A stretch of DNA of 56,254 nucleotides from Treponema sp. (GTDB taxonomy: Bacteria; Spirochaetota; Spirochaetia; Treponematales; Breznakiellaceae): contig JAIRUO010000011.1 in assembly GCA_031254385.1 (NCBI GenBank), forward strand, positions 1-56,254. The letters are read 5' to 3'. Each line of letters starts with the position of its first letter. The first letter of the stretch is position 1. The notes below the pieces were generated by a model, which saw only the letters and a list, made by a program, of their open reading frames with translations, was not told the origin of the DNA and did no database searches. The translations under genes were made by a program, and so were the position numbers. This document shows positions 8,527-17,376 of the stretch, one piece after another.

Positions 8527-9482
8527 TATCGGCCTCCCAGATTCATTAAGGGCAGGAAGTTATCTAAGTTGCGATCAATTACGGTTGTTCCCCTAAGGTC
8601 CTTAAAGACATCCTCTATCATTTCATAATAGAGTCTGCGGCGGGTAACATCTGAAGAAAGGCGGTATTCTTCATAGACAGCATTAAACCTGGCGACATCG
8701 CCGTAAGCGTGGTTTACACGTTCTGTGGCATAGCCTTCTGCAACTTGAATCATACGATCCGCCTCTCCTCTAGTTCTGGGAATCTGTTCGTTGTATGCCT
8801 GCTGGCCTTCATTGATAAGCCTGTTCATGTCTTGAATAGCCCTGTTTACATCGTCAAAGGCATCCTGGACTGCGACCGGGGGATCGATGTTCTGCAGTTT
8901 TACCGCAATGACGCGGATTCCAAGGCCGAAACTTGTAAAAGTTTCGTTCATATACTCTTCGGCGCGGAGCTCTATGTTGCTCCTTTCGACACCCATTATA
9001 TCCATAATGGCACGGTCACCGACCAGCATATTGATTACGGAGCGGGACACGTCCTGGATTGTACGCTCCCTATCATATACATTAAAGGTCCACGCGAAGG
9101 GGTCAGCGATACGGTACTGGATAACCCATTCCACCACCACCATGTTAAGGTCGCCTGTAAGCATGGTCGCCGTACTGTTGTCTATTGTGTAAGCAGGGGT
9201 CCTTCCGCTTCTACTTACAGTCCGGAATCCGAATTCCTCGGTCATAACCCTGCTGGTATTGACTATATAGGTTCTGTCAATGCCAAAGGGAAGCTTGTAA
9301 CGGAGGCCCGGCCCTGTGGTTGTAAGGTATTTTCCAAACCTCGTGACCACCGCTTGTTCAGCCTGATCCACTATATAGAAACTCGTTCCCAGGAAAATGA
9401 TCACCGCAATTACAATGATCCCTATAACGAAAGTTCCCGGCCTTAGGAGTTTCCCTGCCCTGGGGGGCGTAAAAAGCGCCAT
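8526..9482 (-). CDS. hflK: HflK, SPFH-domain membrane protease regulator
   Basis: 318 residues. A membrane segment at about 18-38 is followed by an SPFH domain (VDQAEQAVVTRFGKY, GPGLRYKLPFGID, VIQYRIADP) and a coiled-coil region. VKLQNIDPP and VQDAFDDVNRA match the HflK-type signature. It lacks the long glycine-rich N-terminus of the Escherichia coli protein. It is the first gene of the operon and has a strong AGGAGG ribosome site. It is divergent from rpoZ, and the 85 nt between the two starts hold the promoters for both. Confidence 0.92.
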   Translation of the reverse strand: MALFTPPRAGKLLRPGTFVIGIIVIAVIIFLGTSFYIVDQAEQAVVTRFGKYLTTTGPGLRYKLPFGIDRTYIVNTSRVMTEEFGFRTVSRSGRTPAYTIDNSTATMLTGDLNMVVVEWVIQYRIADPFAWTFNVYDRERTIQDVSRSVINMLVGDRAIMDIMGVERSNIELRAEEYMNETFTSFGLGIRVIAVKLQNIDPPVAVQDAFDDVNRAIQDMNRLINEGQQAYNEQIPRTRGEADRMIQVAEGYATERVNHAYGDVARFNAVYEEYRLSSDVTRRRLYYEMIEDVFKDLRGTTVIDRNLDNFLPLMNLGGR

Positions 9483-9532
9483 GAATGACCTCCTGCAAAT
9501 TATTTAATAACAACCATAACTGTATAAACCAC

Positions 9533-9561
9533 TTTACACAAGAGCAGTAACACGGTATATT
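9533..9561 (+). promoter_or_regulatory. rpoZ promoter directly abutting the start codon
   Basis: TTTACA (-35, 9533-9538), a 17-nt spacer, and TATATT (-10, 9556-9561). The ATG of rpoZ begins at 9568, six nt after the -10 box, so the predicted first transcribed base is at or beside the A of the start codon. No Shine-Dalgarno sequence is present upstream. Confidence 0.75.
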
Positions 9562-9567
9562 AACAAT

Positions 9568-9759
9568 ATGATATTTCCCTTAGAAGAACTAATCAAGTAC
9601 GATGAAAATATGTATGAAATCACTGCGGCCTCGTCCAGGCGTGCGTATCAGCTTTCTATGCTGGAAGACGACGAAGTTGATGATTTCGACGGCAAAGTGG
9701 TGTCTTTGGCCGCCAGGCAGGTCTTTACCAAAGAGATAGAGTTCCGCCTCGAAGCGTAA
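9568..9759 (+). CDS. rpoZ: RNA polymerase omega subunit
   Basis: 63 residues. MIFPLEELIKYDENMYEI followed by a SRRAYQL helix resembles the conserved N-terminal helix region of short spirochaetal omega subunits, and the rest is acidic. Omega helps fold and assemble the beta-prime subunit. The neighbour is miaA, 21 nt downstream on the same strand, so the two form a short operon. The assignment rests on size, the RRAxQL-type motif and context, so there is some uncertainty. The promoter position suggests a leaderless transcript. Confidence 0.7.
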   Translation: MIFPLEELIKYDENMYEITAASSRRAYQLSMLEDDEVDDFDGKVVSLAARQVFTKEIEFRLEA

Positions 9760-9780
9760 TGCGCCTGAGTCTTTTATAAG

Positions 9781-10752
9781 ATGAGGATACCTGTTCTCAT
9801 TATCTTTGGCCCCACCGCCTCTGGAAAGACTGCCCTGTTGGAGCAGCTTTTTCTAAGAGACCCCTTTTGCAAAGCAGAGATTATTTCCGCAGATTCCATG
9901 CAAGTCTACAGGGGCATGGACATAGGAACCGCAAAACCGTCTTCTGAAGAACGTTCCCGGATCCGCCATCATCTAATAGATATAAGAGATATTAACCAGC
10001 AGTTTAACGCCGGAGAATTTGTCCGCCTTGCAGGTGAGGCCATACGCTCCGCGGCAAGCCGTAACAGTTTGCCCGTAGTTTCAGGCGGCACGGGCTTCTA
10101 CCTCAAAAACCTGATTCTGGGCCTCCCTGCCGCTCCCCCTTCTGATCCGGCAATACGCAAGCTTCTGAAAGAAGAATTGGCCCTTTCCGGTTCAGCCCCT
10201 CTCTTAAAGGAACTGGCTCTAGCCGATCCTGTCAGCGCGAAACGTATACACCCGAATGATACTTACAGGCTGCTAAGGGCCCTTGAAGTGATACGGCTTA
10301 CGGGAAACCCCCTAAGTTCATTTGCCCAGAGCGGAGAACCTGAGAAAAATAACAATGAAGATTCTGATTTTAAGTTTCTTGTGGTGGGGATTAGAAGGGA
10401 AAGGGAGGAACTCTACAGGCGCATAAATGAACGCACTGCCTTAATGTTCAAACAGGGCCTTGCCGCAGAGGTAAAGAAGCTGTATGAGGCCGGTTTTACG
10501 CCCCACGATCCAGGCATGCGGGCCATAGGCTACAGGGAGTTTTTTGTTGAAGATACTGATTCTGCGCAGGGGCAAGTTTCCTATACCTTGTCAGAAGACC
10601 TAATCGGCGTACAAGCCCTTATAGCGCAAAACAGCCGACGTTACGCAAAACGCCAGCTTGTCTTTTTTAACTCACTCCCCGGCGTTATTTGGATAGATGC
10701 CGACCATCAAGACCCAGCCGAAGAAATACGCCGTTTGTTGATATCAAAATAG
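9781..10752 (+). CDS. miaA: tRNA dimethylallyltransferase
   Basis: 323 residues. MiaA adds a dimethylallyl group from DMAPP to A37 of tRNAs that read codons beginning with U. The P-loop GPTASGKT is near the N-terminus, followed by DSMQVYRGMDIGTAKP, HHLIDI and SGGTGFYLKNLILGL, and the C-terminal QNSRRYAKRQLVFF segment matches the family. The length is normal. The ATG is chosen because the conserved fold begins at VLIIFGPTA. The gene ends just before a long inverted repeat that could end transcription from both directions. Confidence 0.95.
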   Translation: MRIPVLIIFGPTASGKTALLEQLFLRDPFCKAEIISADSMQVYRGMDIGTAKPSSEERSRIRHHLIDIRDINQQFNAGEFVRLAGEAIRSAASRNSLPVVSGGTGFYLKNLILGLPAAPPSDPAIRKLLKEELALSGSAPLLKELALADPVSAKRIHPNDTYRLLRALEVIRLTGNPLSSFAQSGEPEKNNNEDSDFKFLVVGIRREREELYRRINERTALMFKQGLAAEVKKLYEAGFTPHDPGMRAIGYREFFVEDTDSAQGQVSYTLSEDLIGVQALIAQNSRRYAKRQLVFFNSLPGVIWIDADHQDPAEEIRRLLISK

Positions 10753-10753
10753 G

Positions 10754-10864
10754 AACCACGGATTACACGGATTTTAACGGATTAACACGGATTAAGAAGA
10801 TTAAGAGGATTTTTTATCTCTCCTATCGGTGAAAATCCGTCTTCATCCGTGAAAATCCGTGGTT
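10754..10864. repeat. Long inverted repeat (CCACGGATT type), possible bidirectional terminator
   Basis: The left arm (10754-about 10794) begins AACCACGGATT and contains four ACGGAT-type units. The right arm (10829-10864) ends AATCCGTGGTT, an exact 11-bp complement of the left end. It fills the gap between the convergent ends of miaA and the next minus-strand gene. Such CACGGAT-rich palindromes are common intergenic elements in bacteria. Whether it is a terminator, a mobile palindrome or both cannot be told from one copy. Confidence 0.75.
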
Positions 10865-10879
10865 AAATTTACAATAAAA

Positions 10880-11674
10880 TCAATAAGCCCTCAGACCGTC
10901 GCTGATCCAGCCTATGAATACTGCAAGGCGCTTGCTGATTGCGGATGGTATATCAATCTGGTTTGAGATAAAATTCGAGACATCAGCGCCGGCAACGCTG
11001 TAAATTAACATTCCTTCTGCGACTGGCTCCATATAAAGATAGGCGGAAAAATTTTCTGCCCTCATTACCGTAAAAAGAAGATAAGTAATGTTCCTGTAAT
11101 TGGTCAGGCTGTAAAGAAGCCCTCTGCCTGATGGGGCAATATCCGCCCTGTAATATGAATTGCCAAAATTGACATCCTTTAGGCGTATATAGACAGTTTC
11201 GTTTGACGGGACAGCCAAAGCCGGCGGAGGATCGGGTATGGGGTTGTTTCTGGTTGCGCTTTCCATGCGCGATGCATCTTCAAAAAGGGCGACTTCCTGA
11301 TTTCGGGTAAAGGAGCTATAGGTTCTCCCCTTTAGGTCCCGTACCTTCCCCAAAGCGTTATACGCTTCAAGGATTCCCAAAGGCCTTGACCCGTATGGAA
11401 TTACTACCAGGGATTCCGTCAGATACGGATATCTGGCCCGGATTCGATCGGCAATATCAATTCCTGTGCCGGGCGCGGGAAGGAGTTCCAGGCTTCCGTT
11501 CCTTGGCGGTGAAAGGATAACGCCTTCTGCAAAAACTGCGGTTCTATATTCTTGTCTTAAATTGGGAAAAATATCGTAGAAACTTCTGGTTTGCGAATTT
11601 GCGCTTTGGGCGTATACGGGAAAGAGCCATATCAGGGTTCCCACAAGAAATAGGAATGAATGTTTGTTTTTCAT
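10880..11674 (-). CDS. Exported protein of unknown function beside the sugar transferase
   Basis: 264 residues from the ATG at 11674. An upstream in-frame ATG would overlap the sugar transferase gene by 67 nt, whereas this start gives the typical ATGA overlap and begins with a clear signal peptide (MKNKHSFLFL ... PVYAQ). The mature part is soluble, with repeated tyrosine- and arginine-rich strands and no motif I recognise. Coupling to the WbaP-like gene suggests a periplasmic role in surface glycan assembly, but this is inference only. Confidence 0.75.
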   Translation of the reverse strand: MKNKHSFLFLVGTLIWLFPVYAQSANSQTRSFYDIFPNLRQEYRTAVFAEGVILSPPRNGSLELLPAPGTGIDIADRIRARYPYLTESLVVIPYGSRPLGILEAYNALGKVRDLKGRTYSSFTRNQEVALFEDASRMESATRNNPIPDPPPALAVPSNETVYIRLKDVNFGNSYYRADIAPSGRGLLYSLTNYRNITYLLFTVMRAENFSAYLYMEPVAEGMLIYSVAGADVSNFISNQIDIPSAISKRLAVFIGWISDGLRAY

Positions 11675-13128
11675 CAATATGCTCCGCTGCCTTTGAATAT
11701 TATTCCGGGCGTCCGGTATATGATCCAGAGATCGAGCCATACCGACCAGCTCTGTAAATAATAGGTGTCATAAGAAACACGCTCCATATAATTGGTATCG
11801 GAACGGCCGGAGATCTGCCAGAGTCCTGTAAGCCCCGGTTTAACGGAAAAAATACGTTTAAAGTTTTCCCCGTATTTTTTTATTTCATCTTCTACAATGG
11901 GACGCGGCCCAACAAAGCTCATTTCTCCTTTTAGTATATTTATAAGCTGCGGAAATTCGTCAAAACTTGTATGCCTAAGGAATTTCCCTATTTTTGTAAT
12001 TCTGGGATCATTCTTTAGTTTCTGTCCGCTTTCCCACTCCTCTCTTAGTTTAGGATCTTTGGCAAGAAGGTCTTCAAGCTGCTTGTCCGCATCAAGCGCC
12101 ATAGAACGAAACTTATGCGCCTTAAAAACCTTACCGTTAAGACCAAGCCTTTCATGGTTGTAAAGAACCGGCCCGGCTGAACTAAGCTTTACTAATAAAG
12201 CAATTATTAAAAGAAAAGGTAACAGGATAAGGCCGCCTATACTTACCATTGCTATATCCAATAAACGCTTGATTGCCAAATTCCATTTCATTTTTAGCCT
12301 GTTACTTGCGGCAAGGCCAAGCACACCGTTAAAATCTCTGACAGACATCCATATATTGCTGACATTAAAAAAGCCTGGGATAAGTACAGTATACCTGAAC
12401 GCGGAAACAGATTGGTTCATCAATTTGGTCATTTTGCCCTGGGATAAACTCGGCATGGCTACAATCGCTATTTTAAGGTTATATGATTTTACCAGTGCAG
12501 GCCCTATCATGGTATCGTGGATTATCGGTATGCCCCGGTATTCTTCTTCATCAGTATCATCATCGAGAATTAGCGCAGGGGTATAGCCGGCTCTAGTACT
12601 GCCCAAGAGTTTATTCACCACCAACTGGCCTGTTTCTCCTGCGCCGTATATGACAACGGGGATGGCCCCAATGCGGAATTTGTAAAGAATGAGGTGCATC
12701 AAATCCCGGCTTATCATAATTATTACAATGGAGAAAAGGAAACTGATACCAAAAGATACTGAAACTGAACTAATTACATCATGACTAATATAGAGGGACA
12801 CAATTATGCCCCCGTGGGCCATAAACGATCCAATGGTAGTTGCCCTGAGTTCCTCTGAGGGGGCCAGGGAAACTCCCGGGTAAAGGTGCATTATATAGAA
12901 AATGAGGATAAAAATGGGCAAATACGGCCAATACGTTACAAAGGAATAAAAAGAGATGCCGCCCCAGTCATTACTCAGTATATAATAGATTTTTACGACA
13001 AAAAAACCGAGCCCAATGGAGACCATGACTCCGATGAAATCCGCAATTATCATTGCGGTAGTGATTACCCAGGAGCTGGTACGATGGTACTTTTTTCGAT
13101 ACCAGGCATCGAATTCTGTGAGGGGCAT
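11674..13128 (-). CDS. Polyprenyl-phosphate hexose-1-phosphate transferase (WbaP/WcaJ type)
   Basis: 484 residues. There are four N-terminal membrane segments (about 20-145), then a Rossmann-like domain (VVIYGAGETGQLV at 158-170), a reentrant or membrane helix near 290-315, and the C-terminal bacterial sugar transferase domain. Motifs: KFRSM (339-343), the catalytic D390-E391 in HTSFDEFPQL, and FVGPRP. The enzyme would start a surface glycan by moving a sugar phosphate from a UDP-sugar to undecaprenyl phosphate at the inner membrane. The likely product is the lipid primer for the glycan encoded further along the window. It has its own promoter and overlaps the downstream exported-protein gene by one base. 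Confidence 0.92.
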   Translation of the reverse strand: MPLTEFDAWYRKKYHRTSSWVITTAMIIADFIGVMVSIGLGFFVVKIYYILSNDWGGISFYSFVTYWPYLPIFILIFYIMHLYPGVSLAPSEELRATTIGSFMAHGGIIVSLYISHDVISSVSVSFGISFLFSIVIIMISRDLMHLILYKFRIGAIPVVIYGAGETGQLVVNKLLGSTRAGYTPALILDDDTDEEEYRGIPIIHDTMIGPALVKSYNLKIAIVAMPSLSQGKMTKLMNQSVSAFRYTVLIPGFFNVSNIWMSVRDFNGVLGLAASNRLKMKWNLAIKRLLDIAMVSIGGLILLPFLLIIALLVKLSSAGPVLYNHERLGLNGKVFKAHKFRSMALDADKQLEDLLAKDPKLREEWESGQKLKNDPRITKIGKFLRHTSFDEFPQLINILKGEMSFVGPRPIVEDEIKKYGENFKRIFSVKPGLTGLWQISGRSDTNYMERVSYDTYYLQSWSVWLDLWIIYRTPGIIFKGSGAY

Positions 13129-13134
13129 GTTTTA

Positions 13135-13163
13135 TATATATCGCAAAAAGGAGAATTTTTCAA
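13135..13163 (-). promoter_or_regulatory. Promoter of the WbaP-like gene, probably leaderless
   Basis: Minus strand: TTGAAA (-35, 13158-13163), a 17-nt spacer, TATATA (-10, 13135-13140), then six nt to the ATG (13126-13128). There is no Shine-Dalgarno sequence. A small hairpin (CAACCC, TTTA loop, GGGTTG) at about 13161-13176 overlaps the -35 region and could mark the end of the preceding transcript. Confidence 0.6.
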
Positions 13164-13189
13164 CCCTAAAGGGTTGGCTCTTTCAGGGG

Positions 13190-14854
13190 TTAATACAAAA
13201 AACTCACCTTTACCGAAGCCTGGCCTCCCGGTTTATTGGAACTATTGTTGCCTAATGGAAAAATCCCGGTAATGTTGCCGGATAATACAAGCCAGTTATA
13301 TGGTTTCCATTGAACTCCCAAAGAAGCAATGAGGCTGTGCTTCGCGCTTCCCGAAGGGGTTCTTTCGTTGTAGGCTGTTCCGGTTTGTTCCCAATCCCAC
13401 TTTATTGTATGTTTACCTTGAGCAAGCCAGGTAAAATTACCGGAAATTGCCAAAAAATCAGCATTAAAAAATTTTGTTCCCAGGGTAACGGTAATTATAT
13501 CCCTTGGATAGCCAATAAAAGAGTACAGCAAACGGTCGGGGCTTGCGCCCAAATAGCGCATGTGGATAAAGCTGGCAAAGGGACTGGGATTCATATACAG
13601 GTAGGGATCTGTATAAATGAACTCAAGAGAAAAAACAGAAGCCCAGGTATCAAATGAATGGGAAAAACGCGCCCCGGCTATATATCCCATGCCGTTTGGA
13701 GGCTGGTCCCCATAATTTGCCTTTTTATAGAAAGTGGCAAATTGATTCATTACAAGTTGTCCGTAAACAGCAAGGGATTTCATTATGTTCCAGTTGACTT
13801 CCAGAGAGAAGAGAGAACCGGTCATGTGACCATATTTGCGGTTTTCGTCAGTATCTTCTCCATATCTCCATTCGGTATAATTCCACCATGAATATAATGA
13901 ATGAAAAACCACCAGGGGGTTAAGATAGCGCAATTCAAATGCGGAATTTCCTACCAAAACACCTTCTGTCAGGCTGATAGATAAAGTATTAAATAAGGAG
14001 AACTCAAGCCTGTGCATGTACAGATACCGCTGTGTTGTATACATTAGGCTTTCATCTGTAAGATTTATATTATTACCAACTAATAATTCTCCATATTTAT
14101 CTTTAATTTGCAGGGGCATCTGGCTTACCAATAAAGAATACTTGAAAAATTTGGAAAAAAAGGACAGTCGCGCAAATTCGTAAAAAGAAGGGTTATCAGA
14201 AACGGTTAGGTTTCCCATTTGTCCTGTGCCATAAGATAAACGATCCCTGCCAATCTGGAAATTCCACCATGAAGCCCCTGCAGCTAAATATGCCCGCAAG
14301 GGCAGGTTCTGATCCAGTTTGTGCAGTCCGGTGGGAATATTTAAACCAAATGATCCGGAATTACCGAAACCGTAATACTCAGGATCTATGGCAATAATAG
14401 GTTCAAAATAAAGCTGGACATAATCTGTAAAGTAAAACCTTAGAGGAAGGGAAAGAAGAGAAGGTATTTTTGGATATTGTGGATACCAGGAAATATCCGT
14501 ATTAAACCGGGTTCTTATTTCTATTGTCGAACTTAAATTAAGGGTAAATAAAAAAATCCCACTTGACAGTGATACCGGGGCTTCAGGATTGAGCCGTCTT
14601 TTTATCCGGTAATAGGCCTCCTGCGCGGGAACCGATAAGGCGGAAATATCAAGAGATTCAAGGAAATTTTCAATTTCGTGGGGAGGGAAAGGGGGAGTGA
14701 ATGAAAGGATGGGATTGCCCGATTCCAGTGACAGGTAGATCAAATCTTCCAATATGGGATCGCCTACCGGAATCATATCATAGGGCGAAGAAAAAAGGAA
14801 AAAGGCAGAGAAGAAAAGGAGAAAAACCACTAATATGAGACGTATTGATTTCAT
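13190..14854 (-). CDS. Wzi-like outer membrane beta-barrel protein
   Basis: 554 residues with an N-terminal signal sequence ending near FLFSSP. The first 110 residues are helical (a repeated Pro-rich and EIENFLESL segment), as in Wzi-type capsule assembly proteins. The rest alternates aromatic and polar strands ending in an aromatic residue (VKVSFLY), typical of a barrel. FQIGRDRLSYGTGQMGN, YMHRLEFSLF and RYLNPLVVFHSLY resemble the Wzi pattern. The likely role is to hold or assemble capsule-like glycan at the outer surface. A second, divergent family member lies at 26626-28248. It has its own promoter inside the 3' end of the upstream nucleotidyltransferase gene. Confidence 0.75.
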   Translation of the reverse strand: MKSIRLILVVFLLFFSAFFLFSSPYDMIPVGDPILEDLIYLSLESGNPILSFTPPFPPHEIENFLESLDISALSVPAQEAYYRIKRRLNPEAPVSLSSGIFLFTLNLSSTIEIRTRFNTDISWYPQYPKIPSLLSLPLRFYFTDYVQLYFEPIIAIDPEYYGFGNSGSFGLNIPTGLHKLDQNLPLRAYLAAGASWWNFQIGRDRLSYGTGQMGNLTVSDNPSFYEFARLSFFSKFFKYSLLVSQMPLQIKDKYGELLVGNNINLTDESLMYTTQRYLYMHRLEFSLFNTLSISLTEGVLVGNSAFELRYLNPLVVFHSLYSWWNYTEWRYGEDTDENRKYGHMTGSLFSLEVNWNIMKSLAVYGQLVMNQFATFYKKANYGDQPPNGMGYIAGARFSHSFDTWASVFSLEFIYTDPYLYMNPSPFASFIHMRYLGASPDRLLYSFIGYPRDIITVTLGTKFFNADFLAISGNFTWLAQGKHTIKWDWEQTGTAYNERTPSGSAKHSLIASLGVQWKPYNWLVLSGNITGIFPLGNNSSNKPGGQASVKVSFLY

Positions 14855-14860
14855 AAAAAA

Positions 14861-14889
14861 ATTGTATCATATATTATAAGTTTCATCAA
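14861..14889 (-). promoter_or_regulatory. Promoter of the first Wzi-like gene, probably leaderless
   Basis: Minus strand: TTGATG (-35, 14884-14889), a 17-nt spacer, TACAAT (-10, 14861-14866), then six T residues and the ATG (14852-14854). It overlaps the last codons of the nucleotidyltransferase gene. There is no Shine-Dalgarno sequence. Confidence 0.6.
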
Positions 14890-15763
14890 GTTTTTTTAGT
14901 TCGCTAAAAGTGTCTACTTCGATAATATCATCAAAGGAACATTCCCGTACCTCTACAGCATAGTCCTTTATAAAATACTCCAGGGGAGCTTGGTCCCAAA
15001 TTCTCTCTTTGCCGCCGGGCATCTCGTACACCTGTTTTAAGTGATCGGCCAATCTTGCGCCGTCAACTTGGTTCCAGTAGGAAATGCCAAATGTATGATG
15101 ACAGTTCTTTCCGCCGACCTTTAACCGCGTGATGATCCCAGTGCGTGTTTCAAAACACGAGTCGGCGCAACGCTCAACAGGAACGCCCAGGAAATTGCTG
15201 GTGTAGTGATATTTGCAAATAAGATTTGGGTTCTTGAGGATCAAATCCGATTCCAGTATATAGGCACTTTGCAGCAGGAAGCGTGCGCACATTGCGGAAG
15301 TGATATTATTAGTCTCGTTGTATAAAGGATTTTCCAGAAACTGAATATTTGGATATTTGTATTTTAATTGATCAAACTGCTCTCCCAGATATCCCCTTAC
15401 AATAAAAATTTCTTCAATACCAGCGGCGCACACTGCGTCAAGAAGGGTATCGATTATGCGTATCCCCTTAACTCGTATTAATGATTTTGGGGTGTTTAAT
15501 GTAATGGGAACAAGCCGTGAGCCAAATCCTGCCGAAATAAAAACCGCCCTTTTGACGCGGTACGGCTCCAGGGCTTGCAGGCCGGCTGAGGTTAGAGCAT
15601 TTTTTTCAATTAAGCCGCTTTTATTCAGGTGAATTAAAGTTTTATTTACCGTGCCTACAGAAAGGCCGGTTAACCGTGCTATGTTACGCTGGGTAAGATT
15701 TCCCCCTTTTTTTTCACGTTCAAGAAAAACAAGTACGTCAAATTGGGCCCGTGGCAATTTCAT
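14867..15763 (-). CDS. Winged-helix domain fused to LicC/PntC-type nucleotidyltransferase
   Basis: 298 residues. Residues 1-65 form a winged helix (FDVLVFLEREKKGG, TQRNIARLTGLSVGTVNKTL). Residues 72-298 are a sugar-phosphate-type nucleotidyltransferase with the loop SAGFGSRLVPITLNTPKSL and a conserved ENPLYNETNNI. LicC activates phosphocholine with CTP, and PntC activates 2-aminoethylphosphonate with CTP (family knowledge). In this operon the AEP role is more likely. It begins two nt after the permease gene, with the ribosome site inside that gene. The winged helix may regulate the operon. The substrate is inferred from context, and a phosphocholine cytidylyltransferase remains possible. Confidence 0.8.
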   Translation of the reverse strand: MKLPRAQFDVLVFLEREKKGGNLTQRNIARLTGLSVGTVNKTLIHLNKSGLIEKNALTSAGLQALEPYRVKRAVFISAGFGSRLVPITLNTPKSLIRVKGIRIIDTLLDAVCAAGIEEIFIVRGYLGEQFDQLKYKYPNIQFLENPLYNETNNITSAMCARFLLQSAYILESDLILKNPNLICKYHYTSNFLGVPVERCADSCFETRTGIITRLKVGGKNCHHTFGISYWNQVDGARLADHLKQVYEMPGGKERIWDQAPLEYFIKDYAVEVRECSFDDIIEVDTFSELKKLDETYNI

Positions 15764-15765
15764 TA

Positions 15766-17376
15766 TTATCCGCCTTTCTTATTGATTATCTTGGTCACAA
15801 TATAGACTGCGCTTTTTACAGCGAAATTACAGCAAAGAATAAGTATAGAAACAAATGCAGCGCCCTCAAGGAAAAGTTGGGCTTCAAACTGGTTGATCAT
15901 CAGGGAAATAGGCCGGTTCCGTACCGTACTTAAAAAAGACACTGCCGATATCGTAATCATTGAATTGACAAAAAAATACGATAGCATTTCTAATATAGTC
16001 AGTTTAGTCTGTGGTATCAATACATCGCGAATAATACGAAAACGGCCAATACCCAATGTAAGGCCGACATCTTCCAGGTTTATGTTGAGTTTTCCCAAAG
16101 AGTTATAAGCCATTAGATAGGGAGAAGCCATAAAGTGAATTGTATTGACGAGTATAAGTATGGCTATGCTGCCGTATATAAATGAACCCTTAAAGAAAAG
16201 CACATAAGAAATACCCAATACCAATCCTGGAATCGCCAACGATGTAATGGAAACAAGGTGCAGCATACGCGAAGATTTTCCTTTAGTGCGGGCGGTAAAA
16301 TAGGCGGTGATCCACGAGAGGGCCGTTCCTAAAACAGCAACCCCCAGGGAAATAACAAGAGAATTTGCCAAAAAGCGTCCTGCACCCATGTTCATTGTTC
16401 TGGTGATATTGCGGAACGAAAGACTCATGTCTACCGGGTAACTATTGATAAACGTGAGGATCGCAAAAATCAGTATGGGTAGGGCGATAATGATGCAGAT
16501 TACTAGCATATAAAAAAAAGCAGCCGTATCGCGTAGAGTGTTTTTTGGTTTTGCTTTTTTAACAACAACAAAATTCTGATTTGCCCGGTCGCGGTTCAGA
16601 AAGTCAAAAACAAAAGCGACGACTGCCGGTATTAGGAGTATCGATCCTATTACGCTGCCACGGCTAAAATTCAGAAGGCCAATAACTTCCTGATACATTA
16701 ATACAGGCAGAGTTATGAACCTTCCTCCAATCATCAGCGGGACGCCGTAATCGGTAAAAATCAGGGTAAAAACAGCAAAGACTATAGAAATTAGGGGCTT
16801 TCGCAGGTAGGGAAAAGTGATGGAAAAAAATTGATTTTTACGGGGAATTCCAAGCACCGTTGCGGCTTCGTAGGGAGAACCGTCCTCATACTTTAGTATA
16901 TCCATCAGCATAAGAAATGCCACGGGAAACGCATAAAAAATCGATCCCAGTACTATGCCGTGGAATCCATAAATCGTTACGGAAAGGCCCAAAAGCCGCG
17001 TTATAATTCCGTTAGCACCTAACAACAACACCAGGCCCATGCCGTGAGAAATTGAAGGAACAAGCATGGGCAGGGTAACAAAAACTGAGAAAAGCTCTCG
17101 TGAACGCAGCTTGCTGCGGACAACAGAAAGGGCAAAGCCCCATGCAAGGAGTATGGAAATTACAGTGGCGATTCCAGTTACGTAAATTGAATTGGTCAGG
17201 GCTTCTCTGAACCGGGGCAGTCGTAAAACCGCCAAAACATCCGAGCCCGCCATATTCATCAGCATTGTTCCAAGCGGGCAGATAACAGTTACAAAGAAAA
17301 AGAAAACCAGCAGCGCTTTTACCACACTCGAACGGCGAATGAAAAAGAATCTAGCACTGCTAGCTACGGCGCTCAT
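15766..17376 (-). CDS. ABC transporter permease, fused double-domain (AEP/iron type)
   Basis: 536 residues with about twelve membrane segments in two homologous halves. Each half has an EAA loop: EAATVLGIPRKNQFF near residue 170 and EDVGLTLGIGRFRII near 450. Single-chain double permeases of this length are known for ferric iron (FbpB-like) and for 2-aminoethylphosphonate (PhnU2/AepW-like) uptake. Placement next to PEP mutase and AEP transaminase favours phosphonate import. The start overlaps the ATPase gene by four bases, so the two are coupled. Confidence 0.85.
   Translation of the reverse strand: MSAVASSARFFFIRRSSVVKALLVFFFFVTVICPLGTMLMNMAGSDVLAVLRLPRFREALTNSIYVTGIATVISILLAWGFALSVVRSKLRSRELFSVFVTLPMLVPSISHGMGLVLLLGANGIITRLLGLSVTIYGFHGIVLGSIFYAFPVAFLMLMDILKYEDGSPYEAATVLGIPRKNQFFSITFPYLRKPLISIVFAVFTLIFTDYGVPLMIGGRFITLPVLMYQEVIGLLNFSRGSVIGSILLIPAVVAFVFDFLNRDRANQNFVVVKKAKPKNTLRDTAAFFYMLVICIIIALPILIFAILTFINSYPVDMSLSFRNITRTMNMGAGRFLANSLVISLGVAVLGTALSWITAYFTARTKGKSSRMLHLVSITSLAIPGLVLGISYVLFFKGSFIYGSIAILILVNTIHFMASPYLMAYNSLGKLNINLEDVGLTLGIGRFRIIRDVLIPQTKLTILEMLSYFFVNSMITISAVSFLSTVRNRPISLMINQFEAQLFLEGAAFVSILILCCNFAVKSAVYIVTKIINKKGG

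Noticed and set aside
8709..9446. A 245-codon plus-strand frame over hflK
   Set aside because: Antisense of the strongly supported hflK. The composition is cysteine- and histidine-rich without motifs, typical of a shadow frame.
11675..11740. An upstream start for the exported protein at 11740
   Set aside because: It would place extra residues before a clear signal peptide and overlap the sugar transferase gene by 67 nt. The ATG at 11674 gives an ATGA overlap.
13161..13176. Small hairpin as a terminator for the first Wzi-like gene
   Set aside because: There is no U-run after the stem, and it overlaps the -35 of the next promoter, so I only mention it.
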